Positions 17,031-25,475 of a DNA stretch of 64,000 nucleotides are shown one piece after another. The position numbers and the translations under genes are program-made. The number at the start of each line of letters is the position of its first letter. Position 1 is the first letter of the stretch. The notes below the pieces were generated by a model, which worked only from the letters and a program-made list of their open reading frames with translations, was not told the DNA's origin and searched no databases. Origin of the DNA: Sphingobium limneticum (GTDB lineage Bacteria; Pseudomonadota; Alphaproteobacteria; Sphingomonadales; Sphingomonadaceae); assembly GCF_008710155.1 (NCBI RefSeq), contig NZ_VYPZ01000002.1, positions 62,001 to 126,000 of the forward strand, in the 5' to 3' direction.

Positions 17031-19574
17031 ATGTTAAACCGATTCACTCGGGCGACGCTGCTCGCCGGGGCCGCACTTGCTTGCCTGAGCGCGCCGACCC
17101 TCTTCGCCCAGACCGCCACGCCCGATGCGACCGCCGCTGCCGACACGCCGGGCGACGCCGGCCTTGGCGAAATCGTCGTCACCGCGACCAAGCGTGAAAC
17201 CAATCTTCAGGAAACGCCGATCTCCATGGCGGTGATGAGCACGGAGGCGCTCAAGGATCGCCACGTCTCCAGCCTTTACGATCTGGCCGATGGCGCCGTA
17301 CCCTCGCTGCGCATCGCGACCTTCGAAGCGCGCCAGTCCGCGCTGACCATCGGTATTCGCGGCATCGTTCCGCTCGACGCCAACCAGCCCGCCCGCGAAC
17401 AGGGCGTCGGCATCTATGTCGACGGCGTTTACATGGGCCGCCAGCATGGCCTCAACGCCGCACTGTTCGACGTCGAGCGCGTCGAAGTGCTCAAGGGTCC
17501 GCAGGGCACCCTGTTCGGCCGCAACACCGAAGGCGGCGCGCTCAGCATCGTCAGCAAGGCGCCGACCGGCGAATGGGGCGGCCGCGTGGAAGCGGGCGCG
17601 GGCAATTATGGCGGCCGCAACGCCAATGCCCATATCAACCTGCCCTCGATCGCCGGCTTCTCGGTCAAGCTGGACGGCGTGATCCAACATCAGGACGCCA
17701 CGACCAAGAACCCGATGGCGGGTCAGGCCGGCTTCAACTATTATAACCGCAAGGGCCTGCGCGCCGCGGTTCGCTGGCAGCCGACCAGCAGCATCACCAA
17801 CGACTTCTCCTATGATGTCGCGAAGGACGAAAATACGCCCTTCTACAGCCAGCTGCTGAACTACAACCCCAATGGCTGCGCCAACGGCACCCAGGCATCG
17901 CATGCCGCCTGCACCCTGCCCGGCACCGCCTACACCAACCTGACCGGCGGCCCGGTCAAGCCGCTGATGCCCGGCGTGGTCATAAACGGCGACACCCGCA
18001 TGAAGACCGCCGACATCGGCGTGCCGCAGCAGGTCAGCGTCGACAAGACCCACGGCTTTACCAATATGCTGAAGTGGGAAGTGTCGCCGCAGATCGAACT
18101 GCGCTCCATCACCGCATGGCGCGGCGTGGACGCCACCCAGTGGGACAATAGCGGTGGCGCCCATCGCCCGCCGCTGGTCAGCCCGGCCCTTGGCAGCACC
18201 GCAGCCGGCTGCACCGCTGCCGCACCCTGCGCCTTCAGCCGCTACAGCCTGGCCGACCTGCGCCAGCGCCAGTTCAGCCAGGAACTTCAGGCCGTCGGCA
18301 CCTTCGGCAATATCGATTATGTCGCGGGCCTGTTCTACTTCAACGAACATGTCAGCGATGACGCCGCCACCCCCAGCTCGATGGGCGCAGTCGCCATCCG
18401 CAACGCAGCGGGCGCCATCACCGGCTATAATTATGTCACCATCCCCTTCTGCACCGCATCCACCCCGGCCTTCGTCGGCTCGGCGGTCAATGGCTGCTCG
18501 ATCGATCGCGCTTCGGAAGTCTGGTCGAAAAGCTATGCCGGCTATGGCCAGCTGACCTGGAACGCCACCGACGCGCTGCACATCACCGTCGGCGGCCGCT
18601 ACACGCACGACAAGAAGAAGGGCGTGCTGCATTATTCGCGCAATGTGAATTACGACACCAACCCGCCTGCCGCCAGCGTCGGCTACCAGCCGCTCGATGC
18701 CAGCTGGAACCGCTTCAACCCGATGGCGACCGTCGCCTATGACGTCAGCAACGACCTGCACGTCTATGCGAAATATGCGACCGGCTATCGCGCCGGCGGC
18801 GCCAGCTCGCGCACGTCCAACTATCAGGCCTTCGATCCTGAAGACGTGAAGTCCTACGAAGTCGGCCTGAAGTCGGACTTCTGGAACAACCGCGCCCGCT
18901 TCAACCTGGCCGGCTACATCATGGACCGCAAGGACAGCCAGGTGGACATCAGCTCCATCCAGTTCGTCGGCGCCAGCAGCTTCAACAACCTGGTCACGAT
19001 CAACGCGCCCGGCACCACCAAGATCCGCGGGATCGAGGCGGACCTGACGGTGAACCCGGTCGAAGGTCTGACGCTGAACGCCTCCTACGCCTACACCTAT
19101 ACAAAGATCCCGCCGGTGCTGATCACCGCAACCGCCGCAGCCGGTGGTTCGACCAGCGTCTATCAGAATTTCTACATCGTGTTCACGCCGCGCAACGCCG
19201 CGAGCGGATCGATCGACTATGCGGTGCCGGTCGGCGGCGGCGACACGAAGCTGAAATTCCACTTCGACGGCAATTATTCGCAGGCTACCCAAGCCTTCGA
19301 CCAGTTCGCCACGAAGAATGACAGCTCGCTGATCTTCAACGGTCGCGTTTCGCTGGCCGATATCGGCACGGGCAACGGTCGCAACCTGACGCTCAGCCTG
19401 TGGGGCCGTAACCTGTTCAACGAACAATATGTGTTCCGCCGCGACCCGTCGAACAGCCTGCCTGCCGCGCCGACCAGCAGCGTGACCAGCGGCAGCATCG
19501 CCAATGTGCTGGGCGACTATGGCAACTTCAACGCGCCGCGCACCTACGGCGTGGAAGCCAGCTTCAAATTCTAA
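17031..19574 (+). CDS. TonB-dependent outer membrane receptor
   Basis: An 847-residue TonB-dependent transporter. It has a signal peptide (cleavage near LFAQTATP), a TonB box-like EIVVTATKR around residue 49, a plug domain with VDGVYMG and VLKGPQGTLFGRNTEGGALSI motifs (residues about 60-180), and a 22-strand barrel ending in the aromatic C terminus (SFKF) recognised for outer-membrane insertion. Several predicted extracellular loops hold cysteine pairs (for example GCANG...AACTL). It belongs to the large sphingomonad receptor class that takes up diverse substrates; the ligand cannot be deduced, and no substrate enzymes are adjacent. A strong terminator follows. Confidence 0.93.
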   Translation: MLNRFTRATLLAGAALACLSAPTLFAQTATPDATAAADTPGDAGLGEIVVTATKRETNLQETPISMAVMSTEALKDRHVSSLYDLADGAVPSLRIATFEARQSALTIGIRGIVPLDANQPAREQGVGIYVDGVYMGRQHGLNAALFDVERVEVLKGPQGTLFGRNTEGGALSIVSKAPTGEWGGRVEAGAGNYGGRNANAHINLPSIAGFSVKLDGVIQHQDATTKNPMAGQAGFNYYNRKGLRAAVRWQPTSSITNDFSYDVAKDENTPFYSQLLNYNPNGCANGTQASHAACTLPGTAYTNLTGGPVKPLMPGVVINGDTRMKTADIGVPQQVSVDKTHGFTNMLKWEVSPQIELRSITAWRGVDATQWDNSGGAHRPPLVSPALGSTAAGCTAAAPCAFSRYSLADLRQRQFSQELQAVGTFGNIDYVAGLFYFNEHVSDDAATPSSMGAVAIRNAAGAITGYNYVTIPFCTASTPAFVGSAVNGCSIDRASEVWSKSYAGYGQLTWNATDALHITVGGRYTHDKKKGVLHYSRNVNYDTNPPAASVGYQPLDASWNRFNPMATVAYDVSNDLHVYAKYATGYRAGGASSRTSNYQAFDPEDVKSYEVGLKSDFWNNRARFNLAGYIMDRKDSQVDISSIQFVGASSFNNLVTINAPGTTKIRGIEADLTVNPVEGLTLNASYAYTYTKIPPVLITATAAAGGSTSVYQNFYIVFTPRNAASGSIDYAVPVGGGDTKLKFHFDGNYSQATQAFDQFATKNDSSLIFNGRVSLADIGTGNGRNLTLSLWGRNLFNEQYVFRRDPSNSLPAAPTSSVTSGSIANVLGDYGNFNAPRTYGVEASFKF

Positions 19575-19660
19575 GCATTTTGAAGTCAGCTGGCACAGCT
19601 GACGGCTCGCAAAATGCGACCAACAAAAGACTGATCCTTCGGGACCAGTGATTTGCTCTG

Positions 19661-19696
19661 AACCGGCGTGGCGGCCAACCGCCACGCCGGTTTTTT
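19661..19696 (+). terminator. Rho-independent terminator of the TonB receptor gene
   Basis: A perfect 14-bp stem (arms 19661-19674 and 19679-19692) with loop ccaa, followed on the plus strand by a run of six T. It sits 86 bases after the receptor stop and abuts the 3' end of the convergent histidine kinase gene, whose stop codon uses the end of the T run. Confidence 0.93.
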
Positions 19697-21035
19697 ATGT
19701 GGGAAAGGTCATAACGATACGCAGGCCCGGTCCTGCATCTTCCAACGTCAGGGCGCCGCGATGCAGCCGCACGATCGCATCGGCCAGCGGCAGGCCCAGC
19801 CCATGGCCCTTGCTATGCCGGCTCGCATCCGTCCGGCCGAACCGTCGCATCACTAGCGCCCGCTGATCCGGCGCTATGCCCGGACCATTATCTGCGATCG
19901 CCAGCCTGATCCCCGAACTCGCCTGCTCCAGCGACACCCGCACATCCGCCCCCATGGGCGTATGGCGCACCGCATTTTCCAGCAGGTTGACCAGCATCTG
20001 CGACAGCAATTGCCGGTCGCCTTCCAACTGCGCCGGCTCGTTCAGGATGATGGCGATGCGCTGGTCCTTCTCCGCTGCCGCCGGCCGGACCATCTCGACC
20101 ATCTCCTCGACCAGCTGGTCCAGCGCGATCGGCCGGAACCCGGCCCGGCGCGCACCGCTTTCGATTTCGGCAATGCGCAGCATCGCCCCGAACATCGCCA
20201 GCAGCTCGTCCGCCTGCCCGATCGCCAATTGCAGCGCATCGCGCACCGGCTCCGCCACCTCCCGCTGCTCCAGCAATGCCAGTTCGCCGCGCAACCGCGC
20301 CAGCGGCGTACGCATCTCATGCGAGATATCGTTCGACACGTTGCGCACCTCGGCCATCAGCTGGCCCATGCGATCCAGCATGCGATTGAGCGCGCCGGCC
20401 TGCCGATCGAACTCGCCGCCATCCCCGACCAGCGGCACGCGGCGGGCGATATCGCCGTCGATGATCGATTCGGCAGTCAGGCGCATCTGCTCGATCCGCT
20501 CGCCGATCAACCGCCGGAACAGCAGCAGCCCGGCCAGCACGACCACCACGATCGCCCCGAAACCCGCAATATAAATGCGCCGCCGCATCGCGAAATAATC
20601 GTCGATCGGCTCGGTTTCGGCGAACACCGCCAGCCGCACCCCCTGCCCCAGGTCGCGCACCAGCACCCGGCCGGCGCTCAGCCCCTCGATCCGGTCGCGC
20701 CGGTCCAGCGCGGAAAAGCCCAGCGGCAATGGTCGGGTGAAGCGCACATTCCCCGCAATCCGCCGTCCCTGCGCGTCGGTCAGCAACATGCCAAGGTCGG
20801 CCGTGTCGCGCTCGCGCGCCATATCGGCGATCCGCGCCTGCCATTCCGCCTGGTCGAACGCCGCGCCCACCGGAGCGATGGCATGGCTTTCCGCCTCGAC
20901 CCGCTCGTCCACCAGCGCCGTGACCATGGACAGCGTCGCAAAGAAGGTACCCAGTCCCGCCGCCATCGTCACGGTCAGGAACAGCGCCAGAAAGGCGATG
21001 GTCAGCCCGCGCAGCGATTGCGGACGCCACCTCAT
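19695..21035 (-). CDS. Two-component sensor histidine kinase
   Basis: An inner-membrane sensor kinase of 446 residues. It has a transmembrane helix near residues 8-32, a short periplasmic sensor region, a second helix near 150-172, a HAMP domain (to about 225), the H box SNDISHEMRTPLARL with the phospho-histidine, the N box NLLENAVRHTP, and the ATP-lid motifs DNGPGIA and GHGLGLPLA. Its ATG overlaps the stop of the response regulator by four bases, so the pair is coupled. The stimulus is unknown; the small periplasmic domain resembles those of HK families that respond to envelope or metal stress. Confidence 0.92.
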   Translation of the reverse strand: MRWRPQSLRGLTIAFLALFLTVTMAAGLGTFFATLSMVTALVDERVEAESHAIAPVGAAFDQAEWQARIADMARERDTADLGMLLTDAQGRRIAGNVRFTRPLPLGFSALDRRDRIEGLSAGRVLVRDLGQGVRLAVFAETEPIDDYFAMRRRIYIAGFGAIVVVVLAGLLLFRRLIGERIEQMRLTAESIIDGDIARRVPLVGDGGEFDRQAGALNRMLDRMGQLMAEVRNVSNDISHEMRTPLARLRGELALLEQREVAEPVRDALQLAIGQADELLAMFGAMLRIAEIESGARRAGFRPIALDQLVEEMVEMVRPAAAEKDQRIAIILNEPAQLEGDRQLLSQMLVNLLENAVRHTPMGADVRVSLEQASSGIRLAIADNGPGIAPDQRALVMRRFGRTDASRHSKGHGLGLPLADAIVRLHRGALTLEDAGPGLRIVMTFPT

Positions 21036-21703
21036 GCGCGCAGCAGATAGCCCATGCCGCGCTGCGTGCTGATCGGATCGTCGCCATGCTCGGTCAGCTT
21101 CACGCGCAGATGGCGGATATGGGCATCGACCAGATTGGTCGTCGGCATGAAGTCCAGCCCCCAGATCCGCTCGATCAGCATCGGCCGGGTGACGATCGTC
21201 CCCGCATTCCGCGCCAGTTCCAGCAACAGCTTGAACTCCGTCTGCGACAGGTTCAGCGGCCGTCCGTTCCGCCAGGCGCGCAGGCGCGACGGGCTGATCG
21301 TGATATCCCCGGCGCTCACCGTGTCGGATGGCTGGTCGGTCGTGCGGCGGGCGCGGACCAGCGCATTGACCCGCGCGTTCAATTCCAGCGGATCGACGGG
21401 CTTCACGACATAATCGTCCGCCCCCGCATCGAACCCTTCGACCTTGTCGAACACCTGCCCCAGCGCGGTCAGCATCAATACAGGCACGTTCATGCCCCCT
21501 TCGCGCAACTGGCGCAGCACGGTGATCCCGTCCACGCCCGGCATCATCCAGTCCAGGATGACGATATCGAACGCCTTCTGGCCGATGATCGCCAATGCAC
21601 CCAGCCCGTCGTCGGCGGTTTCCACCTGATGGCCGAACTGCGTCAATTGCTCGGCCAGCTGCCGCTGCAACTGCCTGTCATCTTCGGCCAGAAGAACGTG
21701 CAT
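21032..21703 (-). CDS. OmpR/PhoB-family response regulator
   Basis: A DNA-binding response regulator of about 223 residues. The receiver domain begins MHVLLAEDD; the phospho-acceptor aspartate is in VILDWMMPGVDG and the conserved lysine in DDYVVKPVD. The C-terminal winged helix (FKLLLELARNAGTIVTRPML...DAHIRHLRVKL) is of the OmpR type. ATG 21703 or 21709 is the likely start; the frame continues to 21781 without receiver homology. It precedes and overlaps the sensor kinase gene, which is its evident partner. Confidence 0.92.
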   Translation of the reverse strand: MHVLLAEDDRQLQRQLAEQLTQFGHQVETADDGLGALAIIGQKAFDIVILDWMMPGVDGITVLRQLREGGMNVPVLMLTALGQVFDKVEGFDAGADDYVVKPVDPLELNARVNALVRARRTTDQPSDTVSAGDITISPSRLRAWRNGRPLNLSQTEFKLLLELARNAGTIVTRPMLIERIWGLDFMPTTNLVDAHIRHLRVKLTEHGDDPISTQRGMGYLLRA

Positions 21704-21836
21704 GCCCATGAAATATACCGGTCCGATTCCAAGCGAGTGACTGTCGCCGACAGGATAGTGCCCCCCGCCCCCGATGACCATCCCGACACTGCCTTCCTTC
21801 TCGACTTGTCGCCGCTCCCCCGTCTAAGAAGGGGAC

Positions 21837-22511
21837 ATGATGAAGCTGTTCATTGGCAACAAGGCCTATTCGAGCTGGTCCCTGCGCGGTTGGCTGGCCT
21901 GCAAACTCTCCGCCCTCCCTTTCGAGGAAGTGGTCGTCCCTCTCTATGACGAGGCGTGGGAGAAACGGCGGGAGGGCGACGAGTTCGCTCCTTCCTCCGG
22001 AAAGGTGCCGATCCTGTGGGATGGCGACGATGTGGTGGTGTGGGACAGCCTGGCCATCGTCGAATATCTGAATGAAAAGACGGATGGCGACCTGTTCTGG
22101 CCGACCGATCCCGCCGCGCGCGCCATGGCCCGGTCCATGGCTGCCGAAATGCACAGCAGCTTCGCCGCGCTGCGCCGCGAGCACAGCATGAACATCCGGC
22201 AAATCTACCCCGCCACACCCCCGTCGGACGCGGTAGCGCAGGATCTGGCCCGCCTCATGCAGCTTTGGGCGCAGGCCCGCGCGCGTCACGGTGGCGAAGG
22301 CGACTTCCTGTTCGGGGCGTTCGGCGCCGTGGACGTAATGTTCGCGCCCGTCGTCACCCGCCTCATCACCTATCAGCTGCCCGTCGCCCGCTTCGCCGAA
22401 GCCTATATGCGCGCCGTCATCGCCCATCCCTGGATGCAGGAATGGATCGGCGGCGCCCAGGCGGAGGATTGGGTGATCGACCGGTTCGAAATCCCCCCGC
22501 AGGCGGTGTAA
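21837..22511 (+). CDS. Glutathione S-transferase family protein
   Basis: A cytosolic 224-residue GST with the N-terminal thioredoxin-like fold beginning KLFIGNKAYSSWSLRGWLA; the SSWS segment is where GSTs of this type bind the glutathione thiol. The substrate-binding helical domain fills residues about 95-224. GSTs conjugate glutathione to electrophiles, or act as isomerases and dehalogenases; the substrate is unknown. Two ATGs in tandem (21837, 21840) follow AAGAAGGGG. An unrelated small membrane protein gene starts five bases after its stop. Confidence 0.88.
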   Translation: MMKLFIGNKAYSSWSLRGWLACKLSALPFEEVVVPLYDEAWEKRREGDEFAPSSGKVPILWDGDDVVVWDSLAIVEYLNEKTDGDLFWPTDPAARAMARSMAAEMHSSFAALRREHSMNIRQIYPATPPSDAVAQDLARLMQLWAQARARHGGEGDFLFGAFGAVDVMFAPVVTRLITYQLPVARFAEAYMRAVIAHPWMQEWIGGAQAEDWVIDRFEIPPQAV

Positions 22512-22516
22512 CGCCC

Positions 22517-23176
22517 ATGAGCGATACGCCCGAAATGCCCAAGGAGGCCGCGAAGGAGCGCGCAGCGGAAGCCGCCGCGATTCGCCGCCGCTGGATCACG
22601 CTGGGCGAAGTGCTGGCGGTGCTGGCCGTTTCCATTTCCGCCCTCACCCTCTATCTCAATTGGGCGGACAAGAAGGATGAACGCGCGGACAAGGCCGCCG
22701 AACGCGCCGCCGAAAGCCGCAAGGCGTCCAGCCGCGCCGCCATCCTGGTCCTGAACGCCGAGTCGGTGAAGGATGATCGGATCGCGCTCAAAACCGCCGA
22801 TCCCGACCAGCTGATCCAGAGCCAGACCATCATCTTCCCCCGCGCGCTCGGCATCGCGCCGGTCGACACCACCGGCGACCCGCGGATCGAGGCCGGCTGG
22901 TTCGAAAGCGCGCTCAAGAAAGCGCGGGCCAAGGCGAAGCTGCCCGACGACAGCGTGGGCGACGAGCGGCTGCCGGTCGTCATCACCACCCGTTTCGTGG
23001 TGGGCGGCGACGCGCATGAAAATGTCGCGCTCTACGATATCGGCTATGGCATCAAGGGCGGCTGGATCGCAGGGCACAGCGTGGCGCTGCGCGGCATTTC
23101 GCGGGTCGCAACCGTCAAGGCCGACGCCGCCCAGCCAAGTGCCGATGCGCGCTGGGCACGCCTCACCAAAAGCTGA
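22517..23176 (+). CDS. Unknown single-pass membrane protein with coiled coil
   Basis: A 219-residue protein I do not recognise. An acidic/alanine-rich N-terminal helix leads into one transmembrane segment (ITLGEVLAVLAVSISALTLY, residues about 34-53), then a highly charged coiled-coil stretch (WADKKDERADKAAERAAESR) and a mixed alpha/beta domain of about 140 residues. The C-terminal domain contains VVITTRFVVGGDAHENVALYD-like beta strands. The orientation is probably N-in. It starts five bases after the GST gene and is likely cotranscribed. ATG 22517 is chosen because nothing upstream in this frame looks coding. Confidence 0.7.
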   Translation: MSDTPEMPKEAAKERAAEAAAIRRRWITLGEVLAVLAVSISALTLYLNWADKKDERADKAAERAAESRKASSRAAILVLNAESVKDDRIALKTADPDQLIQSQTIIFPRALGIAPVDTTGDPRIEAGWFESALKKARAKAKLPDDSVGDERLPVVITTRFVVGGDAHENVALYDIGYGIKGGWIAGHSVALRGISRVATVKADAAQPSADARWARLTKS

Positions 23177-23275
23177 AGTTCACGCCCTGAAACCCGAAAC
23201 CCGCTTGTGTTACGCCCCTGAAACGGCTGGAAGGCAAGGCGCAGGGTTGCATATTATAAGGATAAGACGGGCGCC

Positions 23276-24121
23276 ATGAGCGTGTTGGGATCGATCGACC
23301 TCTTCCATGCCGTGGCCGGGCTGCTGGTCGGCGTGCTGGTGGGCGTCACGGGCGTCGGCGGCGGATCGCTGATGACGCCGCTGCTGGTGCTGATGTTCGG
23401 CGTCAGTGCCAAGACCGCCGTGGGCACCGACCTGCTCTTCGCCGCCCTGACCAAGATCGTCGGGTCCGCCGTCCATGGCAAGCGCGACACGATCGAATGG
23501 CCGATCGTCCGGCGCATGGCGGCGGGCAGCGTACCGGCCGCGCTCGTCACGTTGGTCGTCCTGGGATGGATCGGCGATGTCGGCAAGTCGACCGAACATA
23601 TCATCCTCATTTCGCTCGCCTCGCTGCTGGCGCTGACGTCGGTGGCGGTGATCGGCCGCAAATGGCTGTTCCGCCATCGCGGCGACCTTGGCACCACCCA
23701 TTCGGCCGGCACGATCCTCTACGGCACCACGGCGCTGGGCGCGCTGATCGGCGTGGCCGTGTGCCTCTCTTCCGTCGGCGCCGGGGCGATCGGCGTGACG
23801 GTGCTGCTCATCCTCTATCCCCGCCTGCCGGTCGCCCGCATCGTCGGGTCCGACATCGCGCATGCCGTGCCCCTGGCGCTGATCGCCGGCACGGGCCACT
23901 GGCTGATGGGCGACGTCAACGGCATATTGCTGATGAACCTGCTGATCGGCTCCATCCCCGGCGTGATCGTGGGCAGCTACCTCTCCTCCCACGCCCCGGA
24001 CAAGGTGCTGCAACCGCTGCTGGCGGGTGTGCTGGCCCTGTCCTCCTGGCAGCTGTTCGTCAAAGCCCGCACGCCCGACCCGGTGCGGGTCGAAGCCCCC
24101 GCGCCAATCCAGCCACATTAA
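23276..24121 (+). CDS. TauE/SafE-family sulfite exporter-like permease
   Basis: An inner-membrane permease of 281 residues with about eight transmembrane helices and the family's duplicated motif GVGGGSLMTPLLVLMFGVS near residue 27. TauE/SafE proteins move sulfite, sulfoacetate or other small organosulfur anions. No sulfonate catabolic genes are adjacent, so the substrate is unassigned. An AT-rich stretch (tgcatattataagg) just upstream of the ATG might contain a promoter -10 element, but I see no clear -35 partner. Confidence 0.87.
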   Translation: MSVLGSIDLFHAVAGLLVGVLVGVTGVGGGSLMTPLLVLMFGVSAKTAVGTDLLFAALTKIVGSAVHGKRDTIEWPIVRRMAAGSVPAALVTLVVLGWIGDVGKSTEHIILISLASLLALTSVAVIGRKWLFRHRGDLGTTHSAGTILYGTTALGALIGVAVCLSSVGAGAIGVTVLLILYPRLPVARIVGSDIAHAVPLALIAGTGHWLMGDVNGILLMNLLIGSIPGVIVGSYLSSHAPDKVLQPLLAGVLALSSWQLFVKARTPDPVRVEAPAPIQPH

Positions 24122-24133
24122 CCATCCCACCCA

Positions 24134-24245
24134 CCGTTCGCTTCGAGCAGGTTCGAGCCTGTCGAGAACCGTCCGTCGAGAAGTCCGCGCTAACATTCTC
24201 GATACGTCTTCTCGACTACGCTCGAAGACTACTCGAACCGAACGG
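24134..24245. repeat. Palindromic intergenic repeat (type ttcgagcctgtcgagaa)
   Basis: Imperfect inverted arms, beginning ccgttcgcttcgagcaggtt at 24134 and ending ctactcgaaccgaacgg near 24245, centred near 24190. It follows the TauE gene immediately and is related in layout to the element at 7726-7803. Confidence 0.6.
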
Positions 24246-24262
24246 ATGTGGAGAAAAACAGA

Positions 24263-24300
24263 AAAAGCCCGGCCGCTCCATAAGAGCGCCGGGCCTTTCT
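24263..24300 (-). terminator. Terminator of ndk
   Basis: A GC-rich hairpin (arms 24264-24278 and 24284-24298, loop cataa, one bulged C) followed on the minus strand by five T. It lies 24 bases beyond the ndk stop. Confidence 0.8.
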
Positions 24301-24323
24301 GTGTCCATCGGGACGATCGGTGA

Positions 24324-24746
24324 TTAGCCGACGATTTCTTCCGGCTTGAAGAAATAGGCGATCTCGATCGCAGCATTTTCTTCGCTGTCCGAACCATGGA
24401 CCGAATTGGCTTCGATCGATTCGGCCAGTTCCTTGCGGATGGTGCCGGCGTCGGCGTTGGCGGGGTTGGTGGCGCCCATGATGTCGCGGTTGCGCTTCAC
24501 GGCGTCTTCACCTTCCAGAACCTGCACGACGACCGGGCCGGAAATCATGAAGGCGACCAGGTCGGCGAAGAAGGGGCGTTCCTTGTGAACGGCATAGAAG
24601 CCTTCGGCCTGTTCGCGGCTCATGCGGATGCGCTTGGAAGCGACGATGCGCAGACCGGCCTCCTCCAGCATCTTGGCGACCGCGCCGGTCAGGTTGCGAC
24701 GGGTCGCGTCGGGCTTGATGATCGAAAAGGTGCGCGTGACGGCCAT
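24324..24746 (-). CDS. ndk: Nucleoside diphosphate kinase
   Basis: Ndk equilibrates nucleoside di- and triphosphates by a ping-pong reaction through a phosphohistidine. At 140 residues it has the expected length, starts [19 protein letters not shown], and carries the active-site signature [12 protein letters not shown] with the catalytic histidine near residue 117. ATG 24746 has GAGGG six bases upstream. A hairpin terminator follows. In many alphaproteobacteria ndk lies beside holC and pepA, as here. Confidence 0.97.
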   Translation of the reverse strand: MAVTRTFSIIKPDATRRNLTGAVAKMLEEAGLRIVASKRIRMSREQAEGFYAVHKERPFFADLVAFMISGPVVVQVLEGEDAVKRNRDIMGATNPANADAGTIRKELAESIEANSVHGSDSEENAAIEIAYFFKPEEIVG

Positions 24747-24834
24747 GGCCCTCGAAACTCCAGATTGTTGGGAATAAAGTTGCGCGGCCTTTAGACGCGC
24801 CCGCGCCGGGCCGCAAGGGGGCTTCGCTTATGTG

Positions 24835-24981
24835 CGTAGGTAGGTCGTCAGGCCGTTCGGGCGGAGCCGAGAAGCGTGATGTTCGAGCACCGGAGCGCAG
24901 CGTACTTCAAGTATGTGAGCACCGGAGCGCAGAATAGCGCGCTTCGCAGGCCCGGCTGGGCGGCCTGAGGGCCTGCCTACG
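24835..24981. repeat. Structured intergenic element, copy A
   Basis: About 147 bp. The core (about 24860-24957) shares most bases with copy B at 58014-58154: ggagccgagaagcgtgat, a direct repeat gagcaccggagcgcag (24885-24900 and 24917-24932) and a small hairpin cgtact-tca-agtatg. Outer arms (cgtaggtaggtcgtcaggcc, and cggcctgagggcctgcctac then g) are inverted complements of each other but unlike the arms of copy B. The holC stop codon (TAG, 24979-24977) lies inside the right arm. Confidence 0.8.
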
Positions 24982-25414
24982 GCCCTTGAACCCATTTGCG
25001 GCCATCCTGCCGCCAGAAGCGCGGCTCTACGCCATTGGCCTTGCTCAGCACCCGCCAGCTCGCCCGCGCACCATCGATCGTGTCGGCGTCGAAGAAGTAG
25101 AAGGCGCGCTCGAACCCCAGCGCCTCGTCGCGCCAGACGCCATCGGCCAGCGCGATATGCCGCGCGCCATTGCCCGCGTCGCAGGTCGCGCCGAGCAGGA
25201 TCGGCTGATGCGCCTCGCCGCCTGCACCCGCCCGGCCATGCGCCAGAAAACTCTCCGGCGCCCCAGCCCAAAGCCCCGCGGAAATCCGCTCCAGCCGATC
25301 ATCCTCCTGCGCCACCACCAGCAGCCGCGCGCCCAGGCCCAGGATACGCGCCGCGATCGCGGGCAGCACCTGGTCCACGGGATCGCGGCTCAACTGGTAG
25401 AAATCGACCTGCAT
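24977..25414 (-). CDS. holC: DNA polymerase III subunit chi
   Basis: HolC (chi) links the clamp-loader complex to single-stranded DNA-binding protein. The 145-residue protein starts MQVDFYQLSRDPVDQVLPA and has the family's DDRLERISAGLW and FLAHGRAG...HQPILL stretches. It is followed at its stop codon by the structured repeat element, which supplies the last bases of the gene. The position between ndk and pepA is the normal alphaproteobacterial context and supports the call. The E. coli partner psi (holD) is absent, as usual for alphaproteobacteria. Confidence 0.9.
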   Translation of the reverse strand: MQVDFYQLSRDPVDQVLPAIAARILGLGARLLVVAQEDDRLERISAGLWAGAPESFLAHGRAGAGGEAHQPILLGATCDAGNGARHIALADGVWRDEALGFERAFYFFDADTIDGARASWRVLSKANGVEPRFWRQDGRKWVQGP

Positions 25415-25440
25415 GGACGATACCCTTGTAAATAGAAGTT

Positions 25441-25468
25441 CGTCATCCCCGCTTGCGCGGGGATGACG
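25441..25468. repeat. Short palindromic repeat (cgtcatccccgc)
   Basis: A perfect 12-bp inverted repeat (25441-25452 and 25457-25468, loop ttgc) between holC and pepA. It is of a kind I associate with sphingomonad intergenic DNA. It lies just past the pepA stop and may also act as a transcript end structure. Confidence 0.75.
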
Positions 25469-25475
25469 TTTATCC

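Noticed and set aside
17034..19685. A long open frame of about 880 codons antisense to the TonB receptor gene, with similar ones antisense to lptD (27092-29224), ptsP (46273-48321) and the HerA-like gene (4406-6088).
   Set aside because: They follow the high-GC third-position pattern of the sense genes, have no recognisable domain or motif and no reasonable ribosome binding site. The sense genes have clear families.
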